NCBI RefSeq assembly: GCF_947495325.1
Contig: NZ_CANLYK010000002.1
Span: forward strand, 434,001 to 498,000
From: an uncultured Allomuricauda sp.
GTDB lineage: Bacteria; Bacteroidota; Bacteroidia; Flavobacteriales; Flavobacteriaceae
Direction: 5' to 3'
DNA: 64,000 nt
A program made the position numbers and the translations under genes. Positions 9,001-14,729 of this stretch are shown here, piece after piece. The notes below the pieces were generated by a model. The model was not told where the DNA came from and ran no database searches. It saw nothing but the letters and a program-made list of their open reading frames with translations. Within the stretch, counting starts at the first letter, position 1, and every line of letters starts with the position of its first letter.

Positions 9001-11813
9001 TGTTTACTGCAAACGTAACACTGAACAATGGCGGAATAAGTTGTGCAGGCCCAGAACAAGTATTGATTACCGTTACTGATGATGGAAATCCAGCAAATAC
9101 CTATACTTATGAGTTATTGCCGGTAGGAAATCCATTGGGAAGCCTAACCGCCAACCCAACAAACGTAACAGCTACATTTGATTTGACCGAACCTGGAAGT
9201 TATACCTTCAGAATTACAGATAATACTACCGGTTGTTATGTTGATACGGCTCCATATGAGATTTTACCTTATGATCTCATCGAAGTTGTCGCAACACCTA
9301 CGGCTCCCGCTATCTGTTTTGGTAACACCAATGGCGAATTGGAAATTAATGTAACTGGATATACCGGAACATATGATTATGAAGTGTTCAATGCTGATGG
9401 AACTACCGCTGGATTAACTGGAAGTGGAAACACTAGTGCCAATCCATTGACAATATCCGGACTTGGTGGTGGAAACTATTATGTACGCGTAACCGAAACT
9501 TCAAATCCATTGTGTATTGAAGATTCGAATACCATAACCATTGTATCACCGGACATGGCATTGACAGCAACACCTGTTGAAGTTGCCAATGTTACCTGTA
9601 CCAACGATTTAGGGGAAATTGAAGTGTCGCCTACTGGTGGGTTTGCACCATATGACATACAATTGACCAACACTACAACCACCCAAGTGTACAATGTAAC
9701 TGATGTGGTGAGTTTTGTATTCTCCAATCTTTCTGCAGGACTTTTTAATGTTCAGATTACGGACAATAATGGATGTATTATCAACGAGCCCATTACATTG
9801 GTTGAGCCTACTCCAATTACTGCAGATATTGATGCAACTCCAACAAACCTTGTTTGTTATGGAGATACAAATGCAACTGTAACAGCAATAAATGTTCTGA
9901 ATGGAGAGGGTGTTTATCAATATGTATTGAACATATATGATCCAACTGGTGCCACAATTACATTTAGTTCTGGCGCGCAATCTAGCCCTGTTTTCAATGA
10001 CCTTGGTGCAGGAGTCTATAGCGTTACTGTTTCTGATGGATGGAGCTGTGGTATGGAAACAACTCAGGTTACCATTTCCGAACCGGTAGAGGTAATGGCC
10101 AATCTAATTCAGTTAACACAGCTTACTTGTACCGCTCAAGCTCAAATAGAGCTTTCGGCCACAGGAGGAACTGGTCCTTATGAATTTAGTGTAGATGGAA
10201 GCCCTGGCTCATATACCGCAATGACTGGGGGAACAACTCATACATTCACTGTGCCAGCAGGTCCTTACCAATATTATGTTCGTGATGCCTTTGGTTGTGA
10301 TGCCATGATATCCAATCAGGTAACTGTTGATCCAATAGTTCCGTTAGATGTAATTATAGATGATAGTGCGGCCACAATTAATTGTACAGGCGAGGCTTCG
10401 GCAACTATAATAGCAAATGCTTTTGGAGGCCTAGGCAACTATTCATACGAACTATTTACGGATGCTGGATTGACCAATTCCGTAGCCGGACCACAAACTA
10501 CAGGAGAATTCAATGCGCTTGTTGCCGGAAGCTACTACGTACATGTTACCAGCATGGATTGTGAGGCCACAAGTACCGTAATTACTATTATAGATCCTAT
10601 TCCATTACAAATAGATAGACAAGAGTCTACGGATGTAACCTGTGCAGGGTTGGACGATGGTACAATTACTGTTGAGGTTTCTGGTGGAACAGGAGAAATT
10701 CTTTACGCCATTACACCAAACCTGAATCAGTTTGACAGCGTAAACACCTTTGAAGACCTTTCTCCTGGAATATATGATGTCATTGCCCAGGATAGAAACG
10801 GTTGTTTTGAAACATTCCAGTTTGAGATTTTACAACCGGAACCGCTTCAAATTCAGGCTATAAATATTATGCATGAGGTGTGTTTCAATAGTGAAGATGG
10901 TTCTTTTGAGCTTGATATAGTTGGCGGTACTGCCCCATATTCATCAAGTCTTAACTCCAACTTGGATACAGACTTTGTTCCAGATCAAGTATTGTTCCAG
11001 AACCTACCAGCAGGAACCCATGTTGTGTTTGTTAGAGATGCCCAAGGTTGTGATACCAATCTTATTGTTGAGATAAATCCGGGTGTAAATCTAGCGGCTA
11101 CGGTTACTCCAATATATGTGTGTTCTGGAATAGTTCCGGACAACTCATTGGAAATTGTATTTGATGACCCCTCTGTTTCAACAGATGTCCTATATGCAAT
11201 AGATTCTACGGATCCTCTTGATATGCAGTTAAATGCAGACTTTACAAACATTGCGGCAGGGGATCATTATCTCACAATAGCGCATTCCAATGGATGTATC
11301 AATACCATAGATTTCAGCATTACTGGGTTTGAACCTCTGGAGTTGGTTTTGGAAAACAGTAATATCAATGAAATTACAGCTACCGCTACAGGTGGTCTAG
11401 AAGATTATACCTTCTATTTTGGTGATATTGACAATGGAACGGACAATACTTTTATCATAAATAGAACTGATACCTACCCAGTAACCGTTATTGATCAGAA
11501 CGGTTGTGAAGTTACTTTGGAAATCTTTATGGAATTCATAGATATTGAAACTCCCAACTTCTTTACTCCTGATGGAGATGGTCTAAACGATACCTGGCTG
11601 CCAGACAATTTAGAGGCCTTCCCTAACGTACTAATGATCATTTTTGATCGTTATGGTAGAGAGCTCTATCGCATGAGATACGGTGATATTGGTTGGAACG
11701 GTATTTACAACAATAGTGAGCTGCCAACCGGTGATTACTGGTACATCATAAAACTACAGGGTGAGAACGATGACCGTGAGTTTGTTGGACATTTCACCTT
11801 ATATAGACAATGA
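1..11813 (+). CDS. Giant SprB-repeat adhesin, type IX secretion cargo (5' partial)
   Basis: The frame is open from base 3, so the gene begins upstream; over 3,930 residues are visible. I count about 41 repeats of roughly 70-110 residues, each with a Cys near its start (pattern C-x-G-x-x-D/N-G-x-I), a central GG-x-x-P-Y-x-Y-S-x-D-G core and an end like Y-x-I-x-V-x-D-x-N-G-C. This is the SprB-repeat pattern of flavobacterial gliding adhesins. The array is interrupted at about 2928-3546 by a different domain. The last ~87 residues (from about 11550) form a gliding-motility-associated C-terminal domain (CHU_C type: FFTPDGDGLNDTW, IFDRYGRELY, GWNG, PTGDYWY). Such domains direct proteins through the type IX secretion system to the cell surface. 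The PorP/SprF-like gene 16 bp downstream fits the sprB-sprF arrangement. A role in gliding, attachment or polymer binding is inference. The repeats are diverged, so recent expansion is not evident. Confidence 0.93.
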   Translation, partial: DTDCIGLGEIAISVLNVEAQYYYEISQGGTIVDTFGPSNDNNYTFENLNDGVYDVAISTDDGCAYTEQVTINDVTDLAVTALTTKNIDCTDGIITVTGSGGFPNPDYTYAIWSYNGVDLYTDVGDIPGGAYQVVNDFTFTNGEEGDYEFIVVDGNNCSFVSNSVSIVVAPSVEYTTSLTDETCFGIADGTFAVNVSNSNGYTLSYTLTYPDTSTVANTSGSFTGLPQGDYSLAITQTQGSVSCNFTETFTIGGQASGISGDAVLIQDYTCLQDGIIEAQNVAGGTAPYEYSIDGTNFSSAVGAETFSNLTNGTYTITIRDANNCTFATNAITLDPLNPPSDLTFVATTPNCPALTSDVTVTVVDGNTPFVFEITAPLPIAATSITGASADFDGLAPGTYTFQVTDDKGCVYSESFTINPVSEINVTGQLVSNITCFNDTDGEVTFTVADFNTDFNYSVTGPANFSANNQTNGTIPLTGLDDGTYTIVVTDNLTNCTATTDVTVNAPAAALTISAAETQPTCIVDGSVILTSTGGWGGNTFTLTNPDASIFGTNSAGSFNALTQTGTYTASVADVNGCIVTTTFDLDPAIAPVLAIVPNDTCFDDAVGLTLTANVTSGGDGNFEYSLNGGAFGTNNVFTGLTSGTYTIDVRDGKSCTDSASITINPELSVVASAPNITACATTTDVDITAAGGDGNYVYAIVADGVTPTTFSTTNPVNITGAGDYDVYVRDNSGNAGYCEASYDITIVQDAALSISVSDSGIQCSGEAQATITITATGGEAPYQFSIDNGANYQPSNTFVNQLAGSYNIRVRDANNCDVTDTYTITEPLTLSASAAVTQLAECNPGLGAEVRITNAIGGTAPYEYSFDGGTNYSTNPIGFLLPGTHTVYIRDANNCTFPMSVTIDPEPTPPGITTTVAYECDGEGVVAITPDSADFDYTYELDGSPNTPANSNIFSDIATGPHTITVNYTGNIAPTSSVLLLEDFGTGPNTSITEIDPVYCYEPQNGTTDICNSANSRINDGEYSVTQLIVSPFSPWRSPNDHTGNSGGRFLAINIGGVAGSDGIIYAKRGVEIIPNRDITISLEAFNLLRGDIGNTQNDPNVEIQLVDPLEPDPILAVIASTTTGLVPKHMNLDDWHNYTVTLDPGALTNLDIVIRTRDGATSGNDIAIDDIQAFQVPEVCAGSLTVDVNIEDGNAFDAAVTAFSDISCNTGTDGSITFEVENFDINFEYQVNSGAFSAPQTTSPVSLTGLSAGAYTINVRTTDNLGNTCSTSFSQTLSEPNALETTASVTTVLTCTNGGATITASATGGTPAYEYQLEDGVGGIITGFDYATNGNNTVFTGLAIGDYIVRARDTNLCEDPVDAVITVADYIDITFTSTPTACYSGNNDGTIQVDVTAGNGDYQFSIDGGPWIAPNTTLTRHIFSNLAAGTYTINVIDDFGCTGTLQNITINTTIVATVDVVDISNCADGSITVTANGGVPNLEYAFVPTTTSPTGLFSVTNTFAVSAGNEGGYDVYVRDNSATVPYCEFMETVTVNPATPLTVTNTPTDPQCHDGTGSILVDITSGISPYTIQIIDLDNAGASDQTDTNVLTTSRTYFNLMPGDYTINVTDATGCTVSETPVNIANPDELTATILGVTPATCTGDPNDFGFEFTAYPTTLGTIQFSADGGTTWVVNTTPGTTDQFTGYNSGNIVNPSMRIVDGSNNTVCQTDFPPFIIPYPLDDLDITILPIIVNCNELQVTVRGQNGTDPYEYTYSDDPANFNPATATWTAPLPLGTTHTFLGLVPGRTYTFYVRDFAGCVRESSVNVNDIIAVPLEITSAITPSCDGANNGSISYTVTDNQAPFGTEFRWTVYDMSTGVAVSVANSGGNVPYTSPQTVTVNSLAAGNYFIEVIEVDGGVDSCVGATENELLDELDPLTGTPVVLQNISCDSPGLIQVQSPFGGGGIYTYTVTGPAPFVTITSTTDNPMEIPPNSPAGNYHVTIEDQYGCSTALGNVPLTLTPNPTIDAIDVDNCTDPSTVTITASSGAAQIFYSLDGGTTYLDNGGVFNNISAGTYNVSILDSNGCTDASTVTVHPLLQVDVALTKLLDCSVTPDAQITIEVLAGSGSYDYEITDGSGTVVSRTALPSNPYDFNTTTIENYTITVFDNNTSTPCTRVFNIDVPPAVVPSFVVDSFTNVTCNGDDNGTISVAAVDLGTGPYSFEIITGPGSTATFPILPTSNNNTTATFTGLEGTATGITYTIEVTAADGQCTTTETQLITQPDAITNVDASVVEFGCASGNNVDNASITINNASTGLPIGPIAGGSGTYVIYEFIEEDDPNTGPVEAPAIVQSGTNQTFIETDIAGGVYTINVYDDNGCLGTTTATITRFDELLSASAAIDVAATCVSGEDITITATGSFTTSLTTPANYEFRLLPSGSFQASGSFTGLPIGINNFEVRNTVTGCIIAISHDVADPEVLDLIVVNTTDITCFGDTDGAVELDLQDASSVTYPSATTYTLYYDVNNTPTDLTDDTTTTGGDADGSFTITGLAAGTYYVEVEDTDPPGSACTYAQSFNIAGPSVGISANTQVTPVTCALNDGSIEIINPAGGWGGYTYFVDLASNPAPTYPGSYQASPLFSGLAGGASPGTDYQVWVADQNGCEFQLPNENLVDPTTITATLQINQDNCTALQGEIEVIGTAGGQGSNYTYQLIRNGSNVGSPQTNPVFSGLGAGSYEVLIADQWSCTTTIGPEILLDEMTATAAVVKPIDCSVNPGGQITITVNGGSSNLSYDVLFPDGLTTQNNATGVFTGLTQPGTYTFTITDGDTVTPCTVIVTQDLDDKIDPVISNVIMVPVSCNGGSDGSLTVELDPASAVNPVYTYELYEASDLVTPYRFAQTSAAFDNLPQGDYRVRVISARACEDFHDETVTEPTALIVSATATPFACNASNTVNTSTITASASGGTGPYLYSIDNTNFQTSNTFDIIDNGAVQNITVYITDANSCSETAVVAPIEPINVFTANVTLNNGGISCAGPEQVLITVTDDGNPANTYTYELLPVGNPLGSLTANPTNVTATFDLTEPGSYTFRITDNTTGCYVDTAPYEILPYDLIEVVATPTAPAICFGNTNGELEINVTGYTGTYDYEVFNADGTTAGLTGSGNTSANPLTISGLGGGNYYVRVTETSNPLCIEDSNTITIVSPDMALTATPVEVANVTCTNDLGEIEVSPTGGFAPYDIQLTNTTTTQVYNVTDVVSFVFSNLSAGLFNVQITDNNGCIINEPITLVEPTPITADIDATPTNLVCYGDTNATVTAINVLNGEGVYQYVLNIYDPTGATITFSSGAQSSPVFNDLGAGVYSVTVSDGWSCGMETTQVTISEPVEVMANLIQLTQLTCTAQAQIELSATGGTGPYEFSVDGSPGSYTAMTGGTTHTFTVPAGPYQYYVRDAFGCDAMISNQVTVDPIVPLDVIIDDSAATINCTGEASATIIANAFGGLGNYSYELFTDAGLTNSVAGPQTTGEFNALVAGSYYVHVTSMDCEATSTVITIIDPIPLQIDRQESTDVTCAGLDDGTITVEVSGGTGEILYAITPNLNQFDSVNTFEDLSPGIYDVIAQDRNGCFETFQFEILQPEPLQIQAINIMHEVCFNSEDGSFELDIVGGTAPYSSSLNSNLDTDFVPDQVLFQNLPAGTHVVFVRDAQGCDTNLIVEINPGVNLAATVTPIYVCSGIVPDNSLEIVFDDPSVSTDVLYAIDSTDPLDMQLNADFTNIAAGDHYLTIAHSNGCINTIDFSITGFEPLELVLENSNINEITATATGGLEDYTFYFGDIDNGTDNTFIINRTDTYPVTVIDQNGCEVTLEIFMEFIDIETPNFFTPDGDGLNDTWLPDNLEAFPNVLMIIFDRYGRELYRMRYGDIGWNGIYNNSELPTGDYWYIIKLQGENDDREFVGHFTLYRQ
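2928..3546 (+). other. Non-repeat (lectin/jelly-roll-like) domain embedded in the adhesin
   Basis: Between SprB repeats the adhesin has about 200 residues without the repeat Cys/GG pattern. The stretch opens with LLLEDFGTG and closes with NDIAIDDIQAF. This opening (E-D-F) and closing (I-D-D-I) pattern is common in beta-sandwich adhesion or carbohydrate-binding domains of the MAM/laminin-G type in Bacteroidota surface proteins. The boundaries come from loss and return of the repeat consensus. The binding function is inferred; no ligand can be read from sequence. Confidence 0.55.
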
Positions 11814-11829
11814 TAGCTTAACCTACAAA

Positions 11830-12783
11830 ATGATGTTAAAAAAACTATATTCCTCATTTATCATATTTGCGCTAACCGTGGGTGTTGGAGCTCAGGAATT
11901 AACCATTCCACAGCTATCCCAGTATATAGCGGACAATCCTTTTTTAATGTCTCCAACCTATGCTGGTATTGGGGATCATATAAAAGTTCGTTTGAACGGA
12001 CTTACACAATGGGTAGGTATTGAGGATGCACCAGATACCCAAACCGTGGCGGCCGATGCCAGAATAGGAAATAGATCTGGTGTTGGAATGCTCATGTACA
12101 ATGACAGTAATGGAGAAACCAAACAAAGGGGTGCGCGAATTTCTTTTGCGCATCATCTTACACTAAATAGGTATGATGATGTTTTTCTCTCTTTTGGTAT
12201 TTCATACAATTTTAATCAGTTCAGAATTGATGTCGAAAATTTCACAGACAACAATGGTCAGCTTCCAACAGATGACAAATCCACAACCAACCACAATTTT
12301 GATTTAGGTTTTTTATATCGATACAATAAATTCTATATCACGTTAAACGCTTCCAATATTTTAAACAAGGATTTAACTCAATTTAATCCTGTTTTTGAGC
12401 CAAATACGTTGAGAAATTATTATGCCTATGCGGGTTATAGTATATCTAAAAGCAAAAACAGTAAATTGGAAATAGAACCCTCTGTATTTTTCCAGTGGTT
12501 TGAAAGTGATGGCCGTTCCGTTACCGATTTAAATGCAAAATTCCGTTTTCATAATTTTGAGGACTATTATTATGTTGGTCTTACCTATCGTTTTTTAAAT
12601 GACCAAGTAGGAAAACCACTTTACATAGCACCTATTGCAGGTCTTAAAAAGAGTAATTTTTATTTTGGTTATTCTTATCAGGTAATCACCAATGAAATTC
12701 TCGGGTATAGTTCTGGAACCCATGTTCTTACAATAGGAATGGACCTCTTTCAGGGTATTAGCAATTGTAGATGCATGTATTAA
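11830..12783 (+). CDS. PorP/SprF family type IX secretion outer-membrane protein
   Basis: The product is 317 residues with a signal peptide ending near VGVGAQ, then the family start: Q-L-S-Q-Y-x-x-N-P-F-L-x-S-P-T-Y-A-G with a downstream GLTQWVG. Alternating hydrophobic/aromatic strands follow, as in a beta-barrel. PorP/SprF proteins help individual type IX cargo reach the surface and usually lie directly after their adhesin, as here. The frame is open back to 11761, but that would overlap the adhesin and put about 23 extra residues ahead of the signal peptide. I chose the ATG at 11830; a second ATG at 11833 is equally possible. The gene is probably co-transcribed with the adhesin. Confidence 0.9.
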   Translation: MMLKKLYSSFIIFALTVGVGAQELTIPQLSQYIADNPFLMSPTYAGIGDHIKVRLNGLTQWVGIEDAPDTQTVAADARIGNRSGVGMLMYNDSNGETKQRGARISFAHHLTLNRYDDVFLSFGISYNFNQFRIDVENFTDNNGQLPTDDKSTTNHNFDLGFLYRYNKFYITLNASNILNKDLTQFNPVFEPNTLRNYYAYAGYSISKSKNSKLEIEPSVFFQWFESDGRSVTDLNAKFRFHNFEDYYYVGLTYRFLNDQVGKPLYIAPIAGLKKSNFYFGYSYQVITNEILGYSSGTHVLTIGMDLFQGISNCRCMY

Positions 12784-12824
12784 TTTATCCATTTGGCCTA
12801 TTTTTGCCCACATAATTATCTGTA

Positions 12825-13187
12825 GTGGGGAAAATTCAAGTAAACAATATAAGGGTACATTCCAATCACGGTTGTCTTAAAGAAGAAATGCTGATTGGCA
12901 GTGATTATAGGGTTGACCTAGAAGTTCATGCGGATTTATCTATTCCAGCTGAATCCGACAAACTTGGTGATACTGTGGATTATGTTCACCTAAATAATAT
13001 TGTAAAAGAAGAAATGGCTGTTCGTTCCAATCTTTTGGAACATGTTGCCAAGCGCATTCTAAATCGGATTTTCTTTGAAATTGCCCCTGTATCCGAAGCG
13101 GAAATAAAAGTTGCAAAAATTAACCCTCCAATAGGTGGTGATGTTGAAAGTGTGACCGTTATTTTGCAGGACACAAGAGATAAATAA
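12825..13187 (+). CDS. folB: Dihydroneopterin aldolase
   Basis: This 120-residue protein has the usual FolB length. FolB converts 7,8-dihydroneopterin to 6-hydroxymethyl-dihydropterin and glycolaldehyde in cytosolic folate synthesis. Family features visible are the N-terminal HSNHGCLKEE segment with the substrate-binding Glu (20/21), Tyr53 in DTVDYVHL, and Lys98 in VAKINPPIGG, matching the active-site Glu/Tyr/Lys set. The start is a GTG: an in-frame stop lies at 12813-12815 and no ATG lies between. It follows the PorP-like gene by 41 bp and is followed by tRNA-Cys. No other folate gene is in view. Confidence 0.93.
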   Translation: MGKIQVNNIRVHSNHGCLKEEMLIGSDYRVDLEVHADLSIPAESDKLGDTVDYVHLNNIVKEEMAVRSNLLEHVAKRILNRIFFEIAPVSEAEIKVAKINPPIGGDVESVTVILQDTRDK

Positions 13188-13190
13188 GGG

Positions 13191-13221
13191 TTTGGGCAAG
13201 CTAAAAAAAGTAGTACATTTG
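13191..13221 (+). promoter_or_regulatory. Bacteroidota-type promoter for tRNA-Cys
   Basis: A -33 element TTTG (13191-13194) and a -7 element TACATTTG (13214-13221) are separated by exactly 19 nt, matching the Bacteroidota housekeeping consensus TTTG-N19-TAnnTTTG. It starts 4 bp after the folB stop, and the tRNA begins 13 bp after the -7 box, so transcription should start just before the tRNA. Confidence 0.82.
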
Positions 13222-13233
13222 CACCACTAAAAT

Positions 13234-13304
13234 GGCATCGTGGCCGAGTGGCTAGGCACAGCTCTGCAAAAGCTTGTACAGCGGTTCGAATCCGCTCGAT
13301 GCCT
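13234..13304 (+). tRNA. tRNA-Cys (anticodon GCA)
   Basis: The 71-nt cloverleaf has acceptor arms GGCATCG (13234-13240) and CGATGCC (13297-13303), and discriminator U73 (13304), a tRNA-Cys identity base. The anticodon loop CTGCAAA (13264-13270) gives GCA. The T arm is AGCGG-TTCGAAT-CCGCT and the D stem is GCC/GGC. CCA is not encoded. The base pair at the top of the anticodon stem (13259 with 13275) reads C opposite U; the other four pairs are intact. Confidence 0.96.
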
Positions 13305-13310
13305 CTTCAA

Positions 13311-13335
13311 AACCCAGCAATTTGCTGGGTTTTTT
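13311..13335 (+). terminator. Rho-independent terminator after tRNA-Cys
   Basis: Stem AACCCAGC (13311-13318), loop AATTT, stem GCTGGGTT (13324-13331), continuing into a T run. It starts 7 bp after the tRNA and overlaps the 3' end of the convergent LysE-family gene by about 2 bp, so it may end transcription from both sides. Confidence 0.88.
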
Positions 13336-13993
13336 ATTCACTTATACGTTCTATACCGTCCTTAATATTGAACTTTTCCTTTGGTAAAAAACCTTTGGTT
13401 ATCATTACAATTCCACAAACTATAATAACAACTCCCAATCCCTTTTTTATCAACACAATTCGTTCTTGTGTCAAATACCTTTTTAATTGTTTTGCCAAGA
13501 TAATTTTTAACAGATCTGTTAAAAAGTAAATCAAAATAACAGTGCTAAAAAAAACAATTATTCTATCTGGATTATTATTTAAGCTTGGTCCCACAATTAC
13601 AATTAGACCCAGCCAAAAAGCCAATACCCCAATATTGATGAAATTCAATAAAAAACCTTTAATAGCTAGATTTAGATATGTACCGGTTGATGCTTTTACA
13701 TTTGCTTTTTTAGATTCCTTTTTTACAAAAATCACAATGCCGTAAATAAGTAAAATCATTCCCCCAAAAACAAAGAGTCCTGGTTGGTTGCTCAGATTTT
13801 CGAGCAATTGAAAACTACTGAAATATGCTATTACCAAAAAGACAATATCCGCAATAATAACCCCAATATCAAAAACCACTCCTGCCCTAAAACCTTTTAT
13901 TGCACTTGTTTCCAATAGCACAAAAAAGACCGGACCTATCATAAAACTCAATAGGAACCCTAAAGGAATGGCCGCTTGAATATCGTCTATCAT
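13334..13993 (-). CDS. LysE/RhtB-family exporter
   Basis: This 219-residue integral membrane protein has about six hydrophobic segments. The N-terminal P-L-G-F-L-L-S-F-M-I-G-P-V-F-F corresponds to the LysE family start (GPxxF after the first helix). A central positively charged loop (VKKESKKANVKA) and a second half with FLLNFINIGVLAFW fit the family layout. LysE-type proteins export amino acids or related small molecules by proton exchange; the substrate cannot be predicted. It starts at ATG 13993 and is followed upstream on the same strand, 4 bp away, by a head-GIN-domain gene, so the two are probably one operon. Confidence 0.85.
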   Translation of the reverse strand: MIDDIQAAIPLGFLLSFMIGPVFFVLLETSAIKGFRAGVVFDIGVIIADIVFLVIAYFSSFQLLENLSNQPGLFVFGGMILLIYGIVIFVKKESKKANVKASTGTYLNLAIKGFLLNFINIGVLAFWLGLIVIVGPSLNNNPDRIIVFFSTVILIYFLTDLLKIILAKQLKRYLTQERIVLIKKGLGVVIIVCGIVMITKGFLPKEKFNIKDGIERISE

Positions 13994-13997
13994 TGTG

Positions 13998-14678
13998 TTA
14001 TTCCATACGTTTTACTTTTCCACCAAAAACAGCCTTTTCATCCATTTTTAATGGGTTTCCATATACCAAAACTTCTCCTCCCGCTTTTACATTTGCTTTT
14101 ACATAATCCGTGGCATAAATTTCTGCATTTCCACCGGCATTTACTGAAACTGTTGTGAATTTGGTTTTAAACTCTTTACCATCATAGATACCACCTGTGT
14201 TTATAATTACATCTTGATTATCTGAAAATCCTTTTGTAATTATTTCCCCACCCGTTACAGATTTTACAAGTAATTGCTCCGTTTGGCATGTTAATTTCAA
14301 CTCTCCACCTTCTTGTGCTTTTAGCTCCAAAATATCTTGTACAATTGGTTCTTCTGATACTATTCTAGCATCTTCATTAACATCTATTACCTTAATTTCT
14401 TCTGTATGGTATAGGTCTATAAATGTTCGATAACCGCTAAAAATTTTATCAATTTCCATTCGGAACTTTAACACACCAGAGTTATTTACAACCGCAACTT
14501 TCTTTGTGTTTGCTCCAGTTATGACCGCCTTGTTCACATCAGATTTGATAAGATTGATGGAAAGCCCATCAAACCCTTTTAATTCTGTAAAGCCATCAAG
14601 TTGATGTGTAATGTTTTCTTCCTGGGAAAATAAACCCTGGAATGAGAGAAATATTAAAAAAAGTTTAACTGTTCTCAT
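13998..14678 (-). CDS. Head GIN domain (DUF2807) exported protein
   Basis: This 226-residue protein has a signal peptide (FLIFLSFQGLFSQ) followed by F-x-E-L-K-G-F-D-G-L-S-I-N-L, a typical head-GIN/DUF2807 opening. A beta-helix-like series of Gly-rich turns follows (EGGELKL, TGGEIIT, TGGIYDG, AGGNAEIY, AGGEVLVYG). The family is abundant in Bacteroidota; its members are predicted envelope proteins without established biochemistry. It sits between rnr and the LysE-family gene, all leftward. A second DUF2807 protein with the same architecture lies in the export operon at 47.2 kb. Confidence 0.85.
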   Translation of the reverse strand: MRTVKLFLIFLSFQGLFSQEENITHQLDGFTELKGFDGLSINLIKSDVNKAVITGANTKKVAVVNNSGVLKFRMEIDKIFSGYRTFIDLYHTEEIKVIDVNEDARIVSEEPIVQDILELKAQEGGELKLTCQTEQLLVKSVTGGEIITKGFSDNQDVIINTGGIYDGKEFKTKFTTVSVNAGGNAEIYATDYVKANVKAGGEVLVYGNPLKMDEKAVFGGKVKRME

Positions 14679-14729
14679 TGTTTACAAATTGATTGTCAAT
14701 ATGATAACAAACTTTATTCCAAAAAAGTA

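Noticed and set aside
863..11251. Many antisense open frames of 60-153 codons within the adhesin gene
   Set aside because: They mirror the repetitive, Thr/Asn/Gly-rich sense codons, have no start context and give low-complexity products.
11761..11829. Upstream extension of the PorP-like gene
   Set aside because: It would lie inside the adhesin 3' end and displace the signal peptide; ATG 11830 is better.
13248..13529. Open frame across tRNA-Cys and antisense to the LysE-family gene
   Set aside because: It covers a structural RNA and a terminator and matches no family.
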